This document shows, in pieces, positions 18,254 through 27,989 of a stretch of 64,000 bases of DNA. The position numbers and the translations under genes are program-made. The DNA comes from Candidatus Pantoea floridensis. GTDB taxonomy: Bacteria; Pseudomonadota; Gammaproteobacteria; Enterobacterales; Enterobacteriaceae. Numbering within the stretch: position 1 is the stretch's first letter; the number at the start of each line of letters is the position of its first letter. Where the stretch lies: positions 62,001-126,000 of the forward strand of contig NZ_OCMY01000001.1 of the NCBI RefSeq assembly GCF_900215435.1, read 5' to 3'. The notes under the pieces were generated by a model. That model ran no database searches and was not told the DNA's origin. It was given only the letters and a program-made list of their open reading frames with translations.

Positions 18254-19279
18254 ATGGCAACAATTAAAGATGTGGCAAAACGCGCGGGTGTTTCGACCAC
18301 CACGGTTTCGCATGTCATCAACAAAACGCGTTTCGTAGCAGAAGAGACGCGTAACGCCGTATGGGAAGCGATCAAAGCATTGCACTACTCGCCAAGCGCC
18401 GTGGCGCGTAGCCTGAAAGTCAATCACACCAAAACGTTGGGCCTGCTGGCGACCTCCAGTGAAGCGCCCTATTTTGCCGAAATTATTGAAGCGGTAGAAA
18501 ATCACTGCTTCGATCGCGGCTATACGTTGATTCTGGGTAACGCGCATAACGACTTACAAAAGCAGCGCGCTTATCTCTCCATGATGGCGCAGAAGCGTGT
18601 CGATGGATTGCTCGTGATGTGTTCAGAATATCCCGATGATTTGCTGCAAATGCTTGAAGAAAATCGCAATATCCCGATGGTTGTTATGGATTGGGGCGCT
18701 TCGCGCGGCGATTTTACCGATACCGTGCAGGATAATGCATTCCAGGGTGGCTATCTCGCTGGGCGATATCTGATTGAACGTGGTCACCGCGACATTGGGG
18801 CAATTCCTGGGCAATTGGAGCGCAATACCGGCGGCGGACGTCATGCCGGTTTCCTTCAGGCGATGAATGAAGCGGGGATCACTGTGCGCCCGGAATGGAT
18901 CGTTCAGGGCGACTTTGAACCGGAATCGGGTTATCAGGCGATGCAGCAAATCCTTAATCAGAAACAGCGCCCCACCGCCGTGTTCTGCGGTGGTGACATT
19001 ATGGCGATGGGCGCAATTTGCGCAGCAGATGAAATGGGTTTGCGCGTGCCGCAGGATATCTCAGTGATTGGCTATGATAACGTGCGCAACGCGCGTTATT
19101 TCACGCCCGCCCTGACCACCGTGCATCAGCCTAAAGCCGAATTAGGTGAAAAAGCTTTGGAGATGCTGCTCGATCGCATCACCAGCAAGCGCGAAGAGCC
19201 ACAAACCATTGAGGTTCAACCCACGCTGATTGAGCGCCGCTCCGTGGCAGACGGGCCATTCCGCGACTATCGTCGCTAG
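18254..19279 (+). CDS. purR: Purine repressor PurR
   Basis: PurR is a LacI-family repressor that binds hypoxanthine or guanine and then represses purine synthesis genes. Starting at ATG 18254 it has 341 residues, exactly the E. coli length. The N-terminal helix-turn-helix and hinge ([20 protein letters not shown], then [12 protein letters not shown]) are intact. The periplasmic-binding-protein-like core contains [15 protein letters not shown]. The open frame extends 32 codons upstream but lacks conservation. Its stop codon overlaps that of the convergent punR. Confidence 0.98.
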   Translation: MATIKDVAKRAGVSTTTVSHVINKTRFVAEETRNAVWEAIKALHYSPSAVARSLKVNHTKTLGLLATSSEAPYFAEIIEAVENHCFDRGYTLILGNAHNDLQKQRAYLSMMAQKRVDGLLVMCSEYPDDLLQMLEENRNIPMVVMDWGASRGDFTDTVQDNAFQGGYLAGRYLIERGHRDIGAIPGQLERNTGGGRHAGFLQAMNEAGITVRPEWIVQGDFEPESGYQAMQQILNQKQRPTAVFCGGDIMAMGAICAADEMGLRVPQDISVIGYDNVRNARYFTPALTTVHQPKAELGEKALEMLLDRITSKREEPQTIEVQPTLIERRSVADGPFRDYRR

Positions 19280-20187
19280 TGTGTCACTTCGCTGAGCCAT
19301 TCGTGGTTCAGCGTTTCGGCATCCCCGAGATAGGCTAATAGCCAATCCAGCGCCGGCGACGCGCGCTGTTCTGACCAGCTAACGCAGCAGGGGCTGTCTG
19401 GAAAGGCCTGCGGCAATTGCAGCTCCACCAACGCATGGTTATCCAGCAGCGGTCGGGCTAAATGGCCCGGCACCATCCCAACGCACAATCCTGCCTGCAA
19501 GCAGTCGAGCCCGGTTTCCCATTCTGGCACCACCAGGCGCCGCTGATTATCGAGCGTCCATGTCATGCGGCGCGGCAACGCTCGCGAGGTATCTTCCAGC
19601 ACCAGCGAAGGCCATGCCCGCAGAGTTTCATCATCCAGTTCAACGCTACTGACTAAAGGATGATGAGGACTCACGACACAGCGCCAGTTAAGCGCCCCCA
19701 TATCCTGAAAAGCAAAACGTCCCCCAACCGGAATTGCCTGAGTGGCGCCAATCGCGACATCAACGCGTCCATCAGCTAACGCGTCCCAGACGCCATTAAA
19801 CACTTCATAACTGATGATCAACTCCATGTCCGGGAAATGGCGATAGAAGTCCTTCACTAATTGCCGCGTACGCTGCGGTTTTACAATACAGTCAATGGCG
19901 ATGCTCAACTCACCGCGCCAGCCATTGGCCAGCTGCTGACACTGCCTGCGGGTGGCGAGCATTTTTTTGATAACAGATCGTCCTTCACGCACAAAATGCT
20001 CACCTGCCGGTGTCATTACCACTTCCCGATGCTGGCGCTCAAAAAGCGGTACCGCCAGCCAGGTTTCCAGTTGGCGTACGGTATAGCTGATGGCAGAAGG
20101 CACACGGTGCAACTCCTGCGCCGCAGCGCTGAAGCTGCCGGTTCGCGCTACGGCATCTACCACTTCAAGCGCGTATTCTGACCACAT
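19276..20187 (-). CDS. punR: LysR-type activator PunR
   Basis: PunR (YdhB) is a LysR-family regulator that activates the divergent purine nucleoside exporter/importer gene punC in E. coli. It has 303 residues from [10 protein letters not shown]. The N-terminal winged helix has [20 protein letters not shown] near residues 19-38. The effector domain starts near residue 90 ([11 protein letters not shown]). It ends with a TAG that overlaps the purR TAG by four bases (CTAG) in convergent orientation, so purine-linked regulators meet tail to tail. Confidence 0.93.
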   Translation of the reverse strand: MWSEYALEVVDAVARTGSFSAAAQELHRVPSAISYTVRQLETWLAVPLFERQHREVVMTPAGEHFVREGRSVIKKMLATRRQCQQLANGWRGELSIAIDCIVKPQRTRQLVKDFYRHFPDMELIISYEVFNGVWDALADGRVDVAIGATQAIPVGGRFAFQDMGALNWRCVVSPHHPLVSSVELDDETLRAWPSLVLEDTSRALPRRMTWTLDNQRRLVVPEWETGLDCLQAGLCVGMVPGHLARPLLDNHALVELQLPQAFPDSPCCVSWSEQRASPALDWLLAYLGDAETLNHEWLSEVTH

Positions 20188-20297
20188 GAATTCACCTTCA
20201 AAAAATTTAACAGCACTGTGCAAATATTAGCGTTTCACAAAGCGTGTTGCATCCTTTTACACTCCCCCGCGTTCAACCTGCCCATAAGAGAAATAAC

Positions 20298-21500
20298 ATG
20301 TTGTCGTCTAAAGCATTTATGCCCTACCTTGCCGTGCTCAGCATGCTCGGCTTTCTTGCCACGGATATGTATTTACCCGCCTTTGGCGATATGCAACGTG
20401 ATTTTGCCACTGCACCGGGCACCATCAGTGCCAGCCTGAGTCTGTTCCTTGCCGGCTTTGCTTGTGCGCAGGTCTTTTGGGGACCGCTGTCAGATCGCTA
20501 CGGTCGTAAACCTATTCTACTGGCGGGCTTAGCTATCTTTGCACTTGGCTGTCTTGGTATGCTTTGGGTGACCGATGTACGCCTGATGCTGGCGTTACGT
20601 TTTGTGCAGGCGATTGGGGTATGTGCTGCAGCGGTGAGCTGGCAGGCATTAGTCGTTGATCGCTATCCAAAAGCACAGGCTCATAAAGTTTTTGCCACGA
20701 TTATGCCGCTGGTCGCCTTGTCACCGGCGCTCGCTCCGCTGCTGGGAGCCTGGCTAATCAGTCACTTCCACTGGCGCAGCATCTTTATCACCCTCACGCT
20801 TGTCGCAGTGGTATTGCTGGTTGGCACGCTGCGGTTAACCTCGCCGAAACGCGAAAACGTCGCTAAGAGCACCCAGCCCGGCTGGCTAACTTTACTTAGC
20901 ACGCGAGTGTATAGTGGTAACGTCTTGATTTATTCAGCCTGCTCCGCAAGTTTCTTTGCCTGGCTGACCGGTTCGCCCTTTATTCTCGCCGCCGCCGGCT
21001 TAACGCCTGCCGATATTGGGCTGAGCTATATTCCTCAAACCATCGCCTTTTTAATGGGCGGATTTGGCTGCCGCGCGCTGCTCAACCGCTATCAAGGCGC
21101 TCAATTGTTGCCATGGTTGCTGGTGCTTTACAGTTTGAGCATCCTTAGCCTGTTTGTGGTGGCATTAATGCCAGCAACGCCACTGTTTGCATTGCTGATG
21201 CCTTTCTGCGGCATGGCGCTCGCTAATGGCGCAATCTATCCCATTGTGGTGGCTAGCGCGCTCTCCCCTTTCCCGCATGCGACCGGGAAAGCAGCAGGTT
21301 TGCAAAACCTTTTCCAGCTAGGTCTGTGTTTTGTTGCCAGCCTGCTGGTCTCTGCTGGATTAGCGCATGCGCTCTACAACACCACACTTGTCATGGTAGC
21401 AACCGTCGCACTCGCTTGGGTTGGCTTTGTCTGCCAACGCGGTGTAAGCGCACAAAGTGATATTGCCCACACTTCCCGTCCCTGCGAAGATAATCATTAA
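20298..21500 (+). CDS. punC: MFS purine nucleoside transporter PunC
   Basis: A Bcr/CflA-type major facilitator with twelve predicted helices, 400 residues from ATG 20298 ([20 protein letters not shown]). Family marks are TDMYLPAFG in helix 1 and the MFS loop motif [12 protein letters not shown] near residue 70. E. coli PunC (YdhC, 403 residues) moves purine nucleosides under PunR control, and the divergent punR here supports the same assignment. The open frame begins 18 codons earlier, but that part is not family-like. Confidence 0.93.
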   Translation: MLSSKAFMPYLAVLSMLGFLATDMYLPAFGDMQRDFATAPGTISASLSLFLAGFACAQVFWGPLSDRYGRKPILLAGLAIFALGCLGMLWVTDVRLMLALRFVQAIGVCAAAVSWQALVVDRYPKAQAHKVFATIMPLVALSPALAPLLGAWLISHFHWRSIFITLTLVAVVLLVGTLRLTSPKRENVAKSTQPGWLTLLSTRVYSGNVLIYSACSASFFAWLTGSPFILAAAGLTPADIGLSYIPQTIAFLMGGFGCRALLNRYQGAQLLPWLLVLYSLSILSLFVVALMPATPLFALLMPFCGMALANGAIYPIVVASALSPFPHATGKAAGLQNLFQLGLCFVASLLVSAGLAHALYNTTLVMVATVALAWVGFVCQRGVSAQSDIAHTSRPCEDNH

Positions 21501-21801
21501 GGCAACGATTATCGTTAGCAAACTAACGATAAGCCGTTGAATATTGACCCACGTGAGCATATAATCACTGGGTCAGTATTTCTGCTATAAATCAATAATA
21601 TAAATGTAATACCTTTACGACTCTGTCGTGGGATGGCGTCTGCACGATGCTGCTGTGTTGCGTCAAACTGTTCTATTCAAAAGCATACCTCTGTAAAACG
21701 TCGGATTTCTGGCGCACGGAATTTCCGTGAGTTCTCTCACAGCTCTTGAGAAATTGACTATTCTATTTCTCAGGTTCAGATCGGAAGGTGATGGAGAAGC
21801 T
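21501..21801. other. punC-cfa intergenic region (cfa promoter/leader)
   Basis: These 301 bases contain the hairpin at 21509-21532 and an AT-rich stretch (ATAAATCAATAATATAAATG) that probably carries cfa promoter elements. E. coli cfa has a distal sigma-70 and a proximal sigma-S promoter with a long leader targeted by small RNAs. The leader length here is compatible with that, but I could not assign the promoters. Confidence 0.45.
21509..21532. other. Perfect 10-bp stem-loop after punC
   Basis: TTATCGTTAG-CAAA-CTAACGATAA is a perfect inverted repeat beginning nine bases after the punC stop. No T-run follows on either strand, so it is not a standard terminator. It could be an mRNA 3'-end stabiliser or an operator. 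Confidence 0.6.
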
Positions 21802-22950
21802 ATGAGTTCATCTGTTATAGAAGAAGTGAGCCTTGAAGAAAACCACTGGTATCGTATCGTCAATGAACTGCTAGAGCGCGCTGATATTGCAGTGAATGGC
21901 ACTCGTCCCTGGGATATTCAGGTAAAGCATCCAGATTTTTTTAAACGCGTCCTGGAAGAAGGTTCACTGGGCTTAGGTGAAAGTTACATGGATGGTTGGT
22001 GGGAGTGCGAACAGCTCGATATGTTCTTCCATCGCGTATTGAAACACCATCTGGATAAACAATTACCGCGTCATTTCAAAGACACGCTGCGAATTGCAGC
22101 GGCACGTCTTACTAATTTACAGTCGAAAAAGCGTGCCTGGATTGTCGGTAAAGAACATTACGATTTGGGTAATGATCTTTTCTCACTGATGCTCGATCCC
22201 TATATGCAATATTCCTGTGGCTACTGGAAAGATGCGGACACGCTGGAAAATGCTCAGCAGGCAAAACTGGATATGATATGCCGTAAGCTGCAACTCGAGC
22301 CCGGCATGACACTTCTCGATATTGGCTGCGGCTGGGGCGGATTAGCGGAATATGCCGCACGTAATTATGGCGTGAAGGTGCATGGCGTTACCATTTCTGC
22401 CGAGCAGCAGAAATTGGCACAGCAACGCTGTGAAGGATTAGACGTTACGATTTTGCTGCAGGATTATCGCGATCTTAATCAGCAATATGATCGTATTGTT
22501 TCCGTCGGCATGTTTGAACACGTCGGGCCGAAAAACTATGCCACTTATTTTGAAGTTGCCGATCGCAACCTAAAACCAGACGGCATATTTTTACTGCACA
22601 CCATTGGTGCCCTCAGCACGGATATGAACGTTGATCCGTGGATTGACAAATATATCTTCCCGAACGGTTGTCTACCGTCTGTTCGACAAATCGCCGAAGC
22701 CAGTGAGCCTCATTTCGTTATGGAAGATTGGCATAACTTTGGCGCAGATTATGATACGACGCTAATGGCCTGGCATGAACGATTTCAAATTGCCTGGCCA
22801 CAGCTGGCCGAGAAATATGGTGAACGGTTTAAACGCATGTTCGATTATTATCTCAATGCTTGCGCGGGTGCATTCCGCGCGCGTGATATTCAGCTTTGGC
22901 AGGTCGTATTCAGTCGCGGTAAAGAGGGTGGTTTGCGCGTAGCGCGTTAA
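21802..22950 (+). CDS. cfa: Cyclopropane-fatty-acyl-phospholipid synthase
   Basis: Cfa adds a methylene group from S-adenosylmethionine to unsaturated acyl chains of membrane phospholipids, typically in stationary phase or acid. The ATG at 21802, with GGAGAAG upstream, gives 382 residues, identical to E. coli Cfa. The SAM site MTLLDIGCGWGGLAEYA is near residues 166-182, and the active-site block GVTISAEQQKLAQ follows. The N-terminal lipid-binding region carries ESYMDGWWECEQLD. The upstream 25 codons of the open frame are not part of the protein. Confidence 0.98.
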   Translation: MSSSVIEEVSLEENHWYRIVNELLERADIAVNGTRPWDIQVKHPDFFKRVLEEGSLGLGESYMDGWWECEQLDMFFHRVLKHHLDKQLPRHFKDTLRIAAARLTNLQSKKRAWIVGKEHYDLGNDLFSLMLDPYMQYSCGYWKDADTLENAQQAKLDMICRKLQLEPGMTLLDIGCGWGGLAEYAARNYGVKVHGVTISAEQQKLAQQRCEGLDVTILLQDYRDLNQQYDRIVSVGMFEHVGPKNYATYFEVADRNLKPDGIFLLHTIGALSTDMNVDPWIDKYIFPNGCLPSVRQIAEASEPHFVMEDWHNFGADYDTTLMAWHERFQIAWPQLAEKYGERFKRMFDYYLNACAGAFRARDIQLWQVVFSRGKEGGLRVAR

Positions 22951-22968
22951 TTATCTGATGAAAAAATC

Positions 22969-22993
22969 AAGGCGCCAAATGGCGCCTTTTTTA
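22969..22993. terminator. Terminator between cfa and ribC
   Basis: AAGGCGCC-AAAT-GGCGCCTT is followed by TTTTATT on the plus strand. It lies between the convergent cfa and ribC. Confidence 0.85.
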
Positions 22994-22998
22994 TTGCG

Positions 22999-23640
22999 TT
23001 ATTCTGTGCTATCCGCGTGAATTAAGGCCGCTTCTCGCTGAGCCAGTACGCGTTCAACGGTATCCACAATCGCCTGGGTATGGGGATCGATCTCAATGTT
23101 GACCTTTTGACCCAATCTCTTGGCGCCCAGGGTGGTACGCTCTAATGTTTCTGGGATGAGGTGGACACAAAACTTGCTTTTAGTGACATCGCCTACCGTC
23201 AGACTTATTCCGTCTATTCCCACAAAACCTTTATGCAGAATATATTTTATCTGGCTGGCGTCCTGCAATTTAAACCAGATTTCGCGATTATTTTCTGACT
23301 GGATTATTTTGCAGATCTCCGCCGTGGTCATAATATGACCGGACATTAAATGGCCGCCAATTTCATCACTGAACTTCGCCGCACGTTCAATATTCACCAC
23401 ATCACCGGCGCTTAATTCGCCAAGGTTGGTGATGCGCAGTGTTTCTTTGATCAAATCAAAGCTAACAAGATCGCCCTTAATCTCTGTCACGGTCAGGCAG
23501 CAGCCGTTATGCGCCACTGATGCGCCCAGCGCCAGACCCGGCAAGAGATCTGCGGGTAAACGTACAGTATGAGTGCGAAACAGCTCTTTTTCTTCAATGG
23601 CAACAATCTCAGCCGTGCCTTGCACAATTCCAGTAAACAT
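22999..23640 (-). CDS. ribC: Riboflavin synthase alpha subunit
   Basis: The enzyme dismutates two 6,7-dimethyl-8-ribityllumazine molecules to riboflavin. It has 213 residues, the E. coli length, and two lumazine-binding barrels. The first begins [13 protein letters not shown] with the catalytic [14 protein letters not shown] near residue 40. The second begins around residue 97 ([15 protein letters not shown]) with [13 protein letters not shown] near residue 141. It is named ribC in E. coli and ribE in other schemes. No FMN riboswitch was seen upstream, as usual for this locus. Confidence 0.97.
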   Translation of the reverse strand: MFTGIVQGTAEIVAIEEKELFRTHTVRLPADLLPGLALGASVAHNGCCLTVTEIKGDLVSFDLIKETLRITNLGELSAGDVVNIERAAKFSDEIGGHLMSGHIMTTAEICKIIQSENNREIWFKLQDASQIKYILHKGFVGIDGISLTVGDVTKSKFCVHLIPETLERTTLGAKRLGQKVNIEIDPHTQAIVDTVERVLAQREAALIHADSTE

Positions 23641-23838
23641 AATCTCAGCCTCTGCAAAGTTTGCGTCAGTTTATCACAGCTTGTCAGCCACAGCTTAATT
23701 TGGCGGAGTTCAAACTTTACACAAATAACGAAACAAAATGCGAACAACGTTTGGCGGAAGCCATCGCGACCGCTACACTATGCCGCGCATTCTTTGGGGA
23801 TTTCTCCCCGCTCTCTTCTTAAATTAAGCAGGTGTTAC

Positions 23839-25212
23839 GTGCAGAAGTATTTTACAGAAGCGCGTCAATTGCTGGCCCTTGCGATCCCGGTCATCCTTGC
23901 TCAGGTGGCTCAGACTGCAATGGGATTTGTAGATACTGTTATGGCCGGTGCGGTAAGCGCCACGGATATGGCCGCCGTTGCTGTCGGCACCTCTATCTGG
24001 CTTCCCGCCATTCTGTTTGGCCATGGTCTACTGCTGGCTTTGACGCCCACCGTTGCGCAACTCAACGGTTCAGGACGACGTGAACGCATCGCGGAACAAG
24101 TGCGTCAGGGATATTGGATGGCGATCGGCGTCGCACTATTAATTATGGTGGTGCTGTGGAACGCCGGCTACTTCATTAACACCATGCATGATATTGATCC
24201 TGCGTTGGCCGCGAAAGCCGAAGGGTATCTGCATGCATTGCTGTGGGGAGCGCCCGGTTATCTCCTCTTCCAGGTAATGCGTAACCAGTGTGAAGGCTTG
24301 TCGAAAACCAAGCCTGCGATGCTGCTCGGCTTCCTCGGATTAATGGTGAACATTCCTCTCAACTATGTATTCATCTATGGTCACTTTGGCATGCCGGCAT
24401 TGGGCGGGGTTGGCTGCGGTGTTGCAACGGCTTCGGTCTATTGGGTAATGTTCCTGGTGATGCGCTTTTGGGTGAAACGCATGGCGAGTATGCGCGATAT
24501 CCGTATGAACGCACGCTGGTCTGCGCCTTCAAGAGCTATCCTGTCTCGCCTGTTCACGCTGGGCTTGCCGGTGGCTTTAGCGCTGTTCTTTGAAGTGACC
24601 TTGTTTGCCGTCGTCGCTCTGCTGGTGTCACCGCTCGGTATTGTCAAAGTCGCGGGTCATCAAATTGCGCTTAACTTCAGCTCGCTGATGTTTGTCTTGC
24701 CGCTGTCGCTGGGTGTGGCAACGACCATTCGTGTTGGCTATCGGTTGGGGCAAGGATCGACCGAACAGGCGCGGGTCGCCGCATGGACTGGACAGGGTGT
24801 AGGCATCAGTATGGCGGTGCTCACGGCAACGTTTACCGTGATCTTCCGACATGATATCGCTGCGCTGTATACCGCGAATCCGGAAGTGATTACCCTTGCC
24901 GCGCAGCTGATGCTGCTGGCGGCTCTCTATCAGTTCTCCGACTCGATTCAGGTGATTGGCAGCGGCATACTGCGTGGTTACAAAGACACCCGTTCCATCT
25001 TCTTCATCACCTTTATTGCTTACTGGGTGCTGGGTTTGCCCGTGGGTTATGTGCTGGCGATGACAGATTGGGTATTACCGAAGCTCGGTCCTGCCGGATT
25101 CTGGTGCGGCTTTATTGTCGGACTCACCTCGGCAGCCGTAATGATGATTTGGCGTATACGTCGTTTACAGCGCTTGCCCGCGCAGGTCATTCTGGCACGT
25201 GCTGCGCGCTAA
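23839..25212 (+). CDS. mdtK: MATE multidrug efflux pump MdtK/NorM
   Basis: A MATE-family antiporter exporting cationic drugs and fluoroquinolones with Na+ or H+. The GTG start at 23839 gives [20 protein letters not shown] and 457 residues, exactly the E. coli MdtK length; the longer frame upstream is not conserved. Twelve helices are expected. Family marks are [38 protein letters not shown] and [18 protein letters not shown]. It is followed by three tRNA-Val genes, as the valV-valW pair follows mdtK in E. coli. Confidence 0.96.
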   Translation: MQKYFTEARQLLALAIPVILAQVAQTAMGFVDTVMAGAVSATDMAAVAVGTSIWLPAILFGHGLLLALTPTVAQLNGSGRRERIAEQVRQGYWMAIGVALLIMVVLWNAGYFINTMHDIDPALAAKAEGYLHALLWGAPGYLLFQVMRNQCEGLSKTKPAMLLGFLGLMVNIPLNYVFIYGHFGMPALGGVGCGVATASVYWVMFLVMRFWVKRMASMRDIRMNARWSAPSRAILSRLFTLGLPVALALFFEVTLFAVVALLVSPLGIVKVAGHQIALNFSSLMFVLPLSLGVATTIRVGYRLGQGSTEQARVAAWTGQGVGISMAVLTATFTVIFRHDIAALYTANPEVITLAAQLMLLAALYQFSDSIQVIGSGILRGYKDTRSIFFITFIAYWVLGLPVGYVLAMTDWVLPKLGPAGFWCGFIVGLTSAAVMMIWRIRRLQRLPAQVILARAAR

Positions 25213-25306
25213 GTTCCTGAACGTGCATTATTTGGTTCCCAGCGGCGAAAAAAACGACGCATAGCACAGTTGCTGGTCAGTCACCGGGGAAAATCGCTTT
25301 TTCCCC

Positions 25307-25335
25307 TTGCCAGCATCACGGCCTGCCGTTAATAT
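25307..25335 (+). promoter_or_regulatory. Promoter of the tRNA-Val operon
   Basis: TTGCCA (25307-25312), a 17-base spacer and TAATAT (25330-25335) form a strong sigma-70 promoter. The GC-rich discriminator TCGTCCCCGC that follows is typical of stable RNA promoters under stringent control. Confidence 0.8.
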
Positions 25336-25365
25336 TCGTCCCCGCTGTCGCCCTGACAGCGTGTT

Positions 25366-25442
25366 GCGCTCTTAGCTCAGTTGGTTAGAGCACCACCTTG
25401 ACATGGTGGGGGTCGATGGTTCGAGTCCATTAGAGCGCACCA
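25366..25442 (+). tRNA. tRNA-Val(GAC), copy 1
   Basis: A 77-base cloverleaf with acceptor stem GCGCTCT/AGAGCGC, D arm AGCTCAGTTGGTTAGAGC, anticodon arm CCACC-TTGACAT-GGTGG (anticodon GAC, codons GUC and GUU), T arm GATGG-TTCGAGT-CCATT and encoded CCA. It is identical to copy 3. Confidence 0.98.
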
Positions 25443-25445
25443 AGT

Positions 25446-25522
25446 GCGTCCGTAGCTCAGTTGGTTAGAGCACCACCTTGACATGGTGGGGGTCGGTGGT
25501 TCGAGTCCACTCGGACGCACCA
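25446..25522 (+). tRNA. tRNA-Val(GAC), copy 2 (variant)
   Basis: The same D and anticodon arms and GAC anticodon as its neighbours. The acceptor stem is GCGTCCG/CGGACGC and the T stem has compensating changes (GGTGG/CCACT), so pairing is kept. CCA is encoded. It lies three bases after copy 1, in one precursor. Confidence 0.98.
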
Positions 25523-25541
25523 ATTACTGAATTTTCTGAAT

Positions 25542-25618
25542 GCGCTCTTAGCTCAGTTGGTTAGAGCACCACCTTGACATGGTGGGGGTCGATGGTTCGA
25601 GTCCATTAGAGCGCACCA
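25542..25618 (+). tRNA. tRNA-Val(GAC), copy 3
   Basis: Base-for-base identical to copy 1 over 77 bases, including the encoded CCA, and 19 bases after copy 2. E. coli has two genes here (valV and valW), so one extra copy is present. Confidence 0.98.
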
Positions 25619-25959
25619 CTCTGGTTTTTCTCATTGCGCAACACCCTTTTCTTGATCTGCATCGTTTTTCTGGCACCGCTTTTATATTGGTTTTCGTATA
25701 CTTAGCGACTATACTATGCCGCGTTGTTCCACCTGAAAGGTTTCAGCGCTAACGTGCCTATGCAAACAACTCACATAATTTGCGCAACACTGCTCAGCCA
25801 GTTCTCTCGCGTACTGCATAACTTCTCTGCACGCTTTGCTTTCGTCTCCTATTCTTATTTCTGTGAAATCCGTTCCAACACCATACACATTCTCACTTCG
25901 GTGCCGTATGCATCGAATTCCGACCTTTATCATCCATCACAACTTACAGAAAACCTGAC
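25619..25959 (+). other. pykF promoter and leader region
   Basis: The 341 bases between the last tRNA and pykF hold a probable promoter (TTGGTT at 25687-25692, 18-base spacer, TATACT at 25711-25716), the Cra-like operator at 25734-25747 and a leader of about 240 bases rich in C and T. A small in-frame ORF from 25724 to 25963 overlaps the pykF start; I do not regard it as a gene. Confidence 0.6.
25734..25747 (+). promoter_or_regulatory. Cra (FruR) operator before pykF
   Basis: TGAAAGGTTTCAGC (GCTGAAACCTTTCA on the other strand) is a good Cra palindrome about 18 bases after the -10 box. Cra represses pykF in E. coli when fructose 1-phosphate or fructose 1,6-bisphosphate is low. Confidence 0.8.
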
Positions 25960-27372
25960 ATGAAAAAGACCAAAATCGTTTGTACTATCGGCCCAAAAAC
26001 CGAATCTGAAGAGATGCTGACCCAATTGCTGGAAGCAGGCATGAACGTTATGCGCCTGAACTTCTCTCATGGGGATTACGCCGAGCATGGTCAACGCATT
26101 ACTAATATGCGTGCCGTTATGGAAAAAACCGGTCGTCAGGCCGCCATTCTGCTGGACACCAAAGGCCCAGAAATTCGCACCATGAAGCTGGAAGGTGGCA
26201 ATGATGTGTCGTTGAAAGCGGGCCAAACCTTCACCTTCACCACCGATCAATCGGTAATTGGTAACAGCGAACGTGTTGCCGTTACCTACGCCGGTTTCAC
26301 CGAAGATTTGAAAATTGGTAACACCGTGCTGGTCGATGATGGCTTGATCGGTATGCAGGTAACGGAAGTCACTGAAAATACCGTGGTATGTAATGTACTG
26401 AACAACGGTGATTTGGGTGAGAACAAAGGCGTTAACCTGCCGGGTGTTTCCATTCAGCTGCCTGCGCTGGCCGAAAAAGATAAACGCGACCTGATCTTCG
26501 GCTGCGAGCAGAACGTTGATTTTGTTGCAGCATCCTTTATCCGTAAACGCTCTGACGTGCTGGAAATCCGTGAGCACCTGAAAGCTCACGGCGGCGAGCA
26601 CATTCAGATCATCTCGAAAATCGAGAACCAGGAAGGCCTGAACAACTTCGACGAAATCCTGGAAGCCTCTGACGGCATCATGGTGGCACGTGGCGACCTG
26701 GGCGTTGAAATCCCGGTTGAAGAAGTGATCTTCGCGCAGAAGATGATGATCAAAAAATGTAATAAAGCACGCAAAGTGGTTATCACCGCAACGCAAATGC
26801 TGGATTCCATGATCAAAAACCCACGCCCTACCCGCGCGGAAGCAGGCGATGTGGCTAACGCCATCCTTGATGGTACCGATGCGGTAATGCTGTCTGGCGA
26901 GAGCGCAAAAGGCCGTTATCCGCTGGAGTCGGTTACCATCATGGCAACCATCTGTGAGCGTACCGATCGCGTGATGAAATCCCGCATCGATTCACTGCAG
27001 GACTCACGTAAACTGCGCATCACCGAAGCGGTGTGCCGTGGCGCGGTGGAAACTGCCGAGAAACTGGAAGCACCACTGATTGTTGTAGCCACCGAAGGTG
27101 GTAAATCAGCGAAAGCTATCCGTAAATATTTCCCGGATGCCACCATTCTGGCGCTGACCACCAATGAAACCACTGCTCGCCAGCTGATTCTGAGCAAAGG
27201 CATCGAAACGCATCTGGTTAAAGAAATTGCCTCAACTGATGATTTCTACCGCATTGGAAAAGAAATGGCGCTGGAAAGCGGATATGCGCAAAAAGGCGAT
27301 GTTGTGGTAATGGTATCAGGTGCATTAGTACCAAGCGGAACGACAAACACCGCTTCTGTGCACGTACTCTGA
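25960..27372 (+). CDS. pykF: Pyruvate kinase I
   Basis: PykF makes pyruvate and ATP from phosphoenolpyruvate and is activated by fructose 1,6-bisphosphate. It has 470 residues, exactly the E. coli PykF length. Motifs are [10 protein letters not shown] at the N-terminus, MRLNFSHGD, the active-site block [17 protein letters not shown] with the catalytic Lys near residue 220, and [12 protein letters not shown]. The B domain spans about residues 70-170 and the allosteric C domain begins near residue 345. It opposes ppsA metabolically, and both genes have Cra-like sites in this window. Confidence 0.98.
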   Translation: MKKTKIVCTIGPKTESEEMLTQLLEAGMNVMRLNFSHGDYAEHGQRITNMRAVMEKTGRQAAILLDTKGPEIRTMKLEGGNDVSLKAGQTFTFTTDQSVIGNSERVAVTYAGFTEDLKIGNTVLVDDGLIGMQVTEVTENTVVCNVLNNGDLGENKGVNLPGVSIQLPALAEKDKRDLIFGCEQNVDFVAASFIRKRSDVLEIREHLKAHGGEHIQIISKIENQEGLNNFDEILEASDGIMVARGDLGVEIPVEEVIFAQKMMIKKCNKARKVVITATQMLDSMIKNPRPTRAEAGDVANAILDGTDAVMLSGESAKGRYPLESVTIMATICERTDRVMKSRIDSLQDSRKLRITEAVCRGAVETAEKLEAPLIVVATEGGKSAKAIRKYFPDATILALTTNETTARQLILSKGIETHLVKEIASTDDFYRIGKEMALESGYAQKGDVVVMVSGALVPSGTTNTASVHVL

Positions 27373-27393
27373 TTAGCTACTGAATATTTATTT

Positions 27394-27424
27394 AAAAAGC
27401 GCCTTTTACAGGCGCTTTTTTTAT
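27394..27424 (+). terminator. Terminator of pykF
   Basis: AAAAGCGCC-TTTTACA-GGCGCTTTT is followed by a continuing T-run and ATT, directly after pykF. Confidence 0.9.
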
Positions 27425-27603
27425 TCCTCGGGTAATACAAATAGTAGAAATTTCCAATCGAAATTAACTATTCAAAATCTCGTATGATTAAGGTTAGTCC
27501 GATTAAATCTCTCTGTTTTAGCTAATTATTTTCATCATCTTCTGTTAAATGCTGTTTCTTTGAGCGAACGATCAAATTTAAGCATGTTCTCATCAAAAAT
27601 TTA
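27425..27603. other. AT-rich upstream region of lpp
   Basis: Very AT-rich DNA between the pykF terminator and the lpp promoter, part of a 305-base gap between the genes. It fits an UP-element or curved upstream activating region for one of the strongest promoters of the cell. No reading frame is seen. Confidence 0.5.
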
Positions 27604-27632
27604 TTCTCAACTCAAAAAGCTTTGTGTAATAC
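27604..27632 (+). promoter_or_regulatory. lpp promoter
   Basis: TTCTCA (27604-27609), 17 bases, then TAATAC (27627-27632), followed by TTGTAACGCTACATGGAG. This matches the E. coli lpp promoter and start region nearly base for base. Confidence 0.85.
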
Positions 27633-27674
27633 TTGTAACGCTACATGGAGATTAACTCAATCTAGAGGGTATAA

Positions 27675-27914
<240 letters not shown>

Positions 27915-27927
27915 GAGTTCTGGTTTG

Positions 27928-27959
27928 AAAAATGGTGCCCATGTGGCACCATTTTTTTT
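27928..27959 (+). terminator. Terminator of lpp
   Basis: AAAATGGTGCC-CATGT-GGCACCATTTT is followed by more T. It is a very stable hairpin, as expected for lpp. Confidence 0.92.
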
Positions 27960-27989
27960 GTCTTGATTCTGTGATGCGCTGGCCCGAAT

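Noticed and set aside
25366..25618. tRNA array as an integration site for a mobile island
   Set aside because: No integrase, direct repeat of a tRNA 3' end or foreign-looking gene block lies beside it; pykF follows as in other enterobacteria.
25724..25963. 79-codon plus-strand frame before pykF
   Set aside because: It overlaps the Cra site and pykF leader, has no ribosome-binding site, and is a run of low-complexity C/T-rich codons.
25930..26796. 288-codon minus-strand frame inside pykF
   Set aside because: It is the antisense of the highly conserved pykF frame, with no ribosome-binding site or family resemblance.
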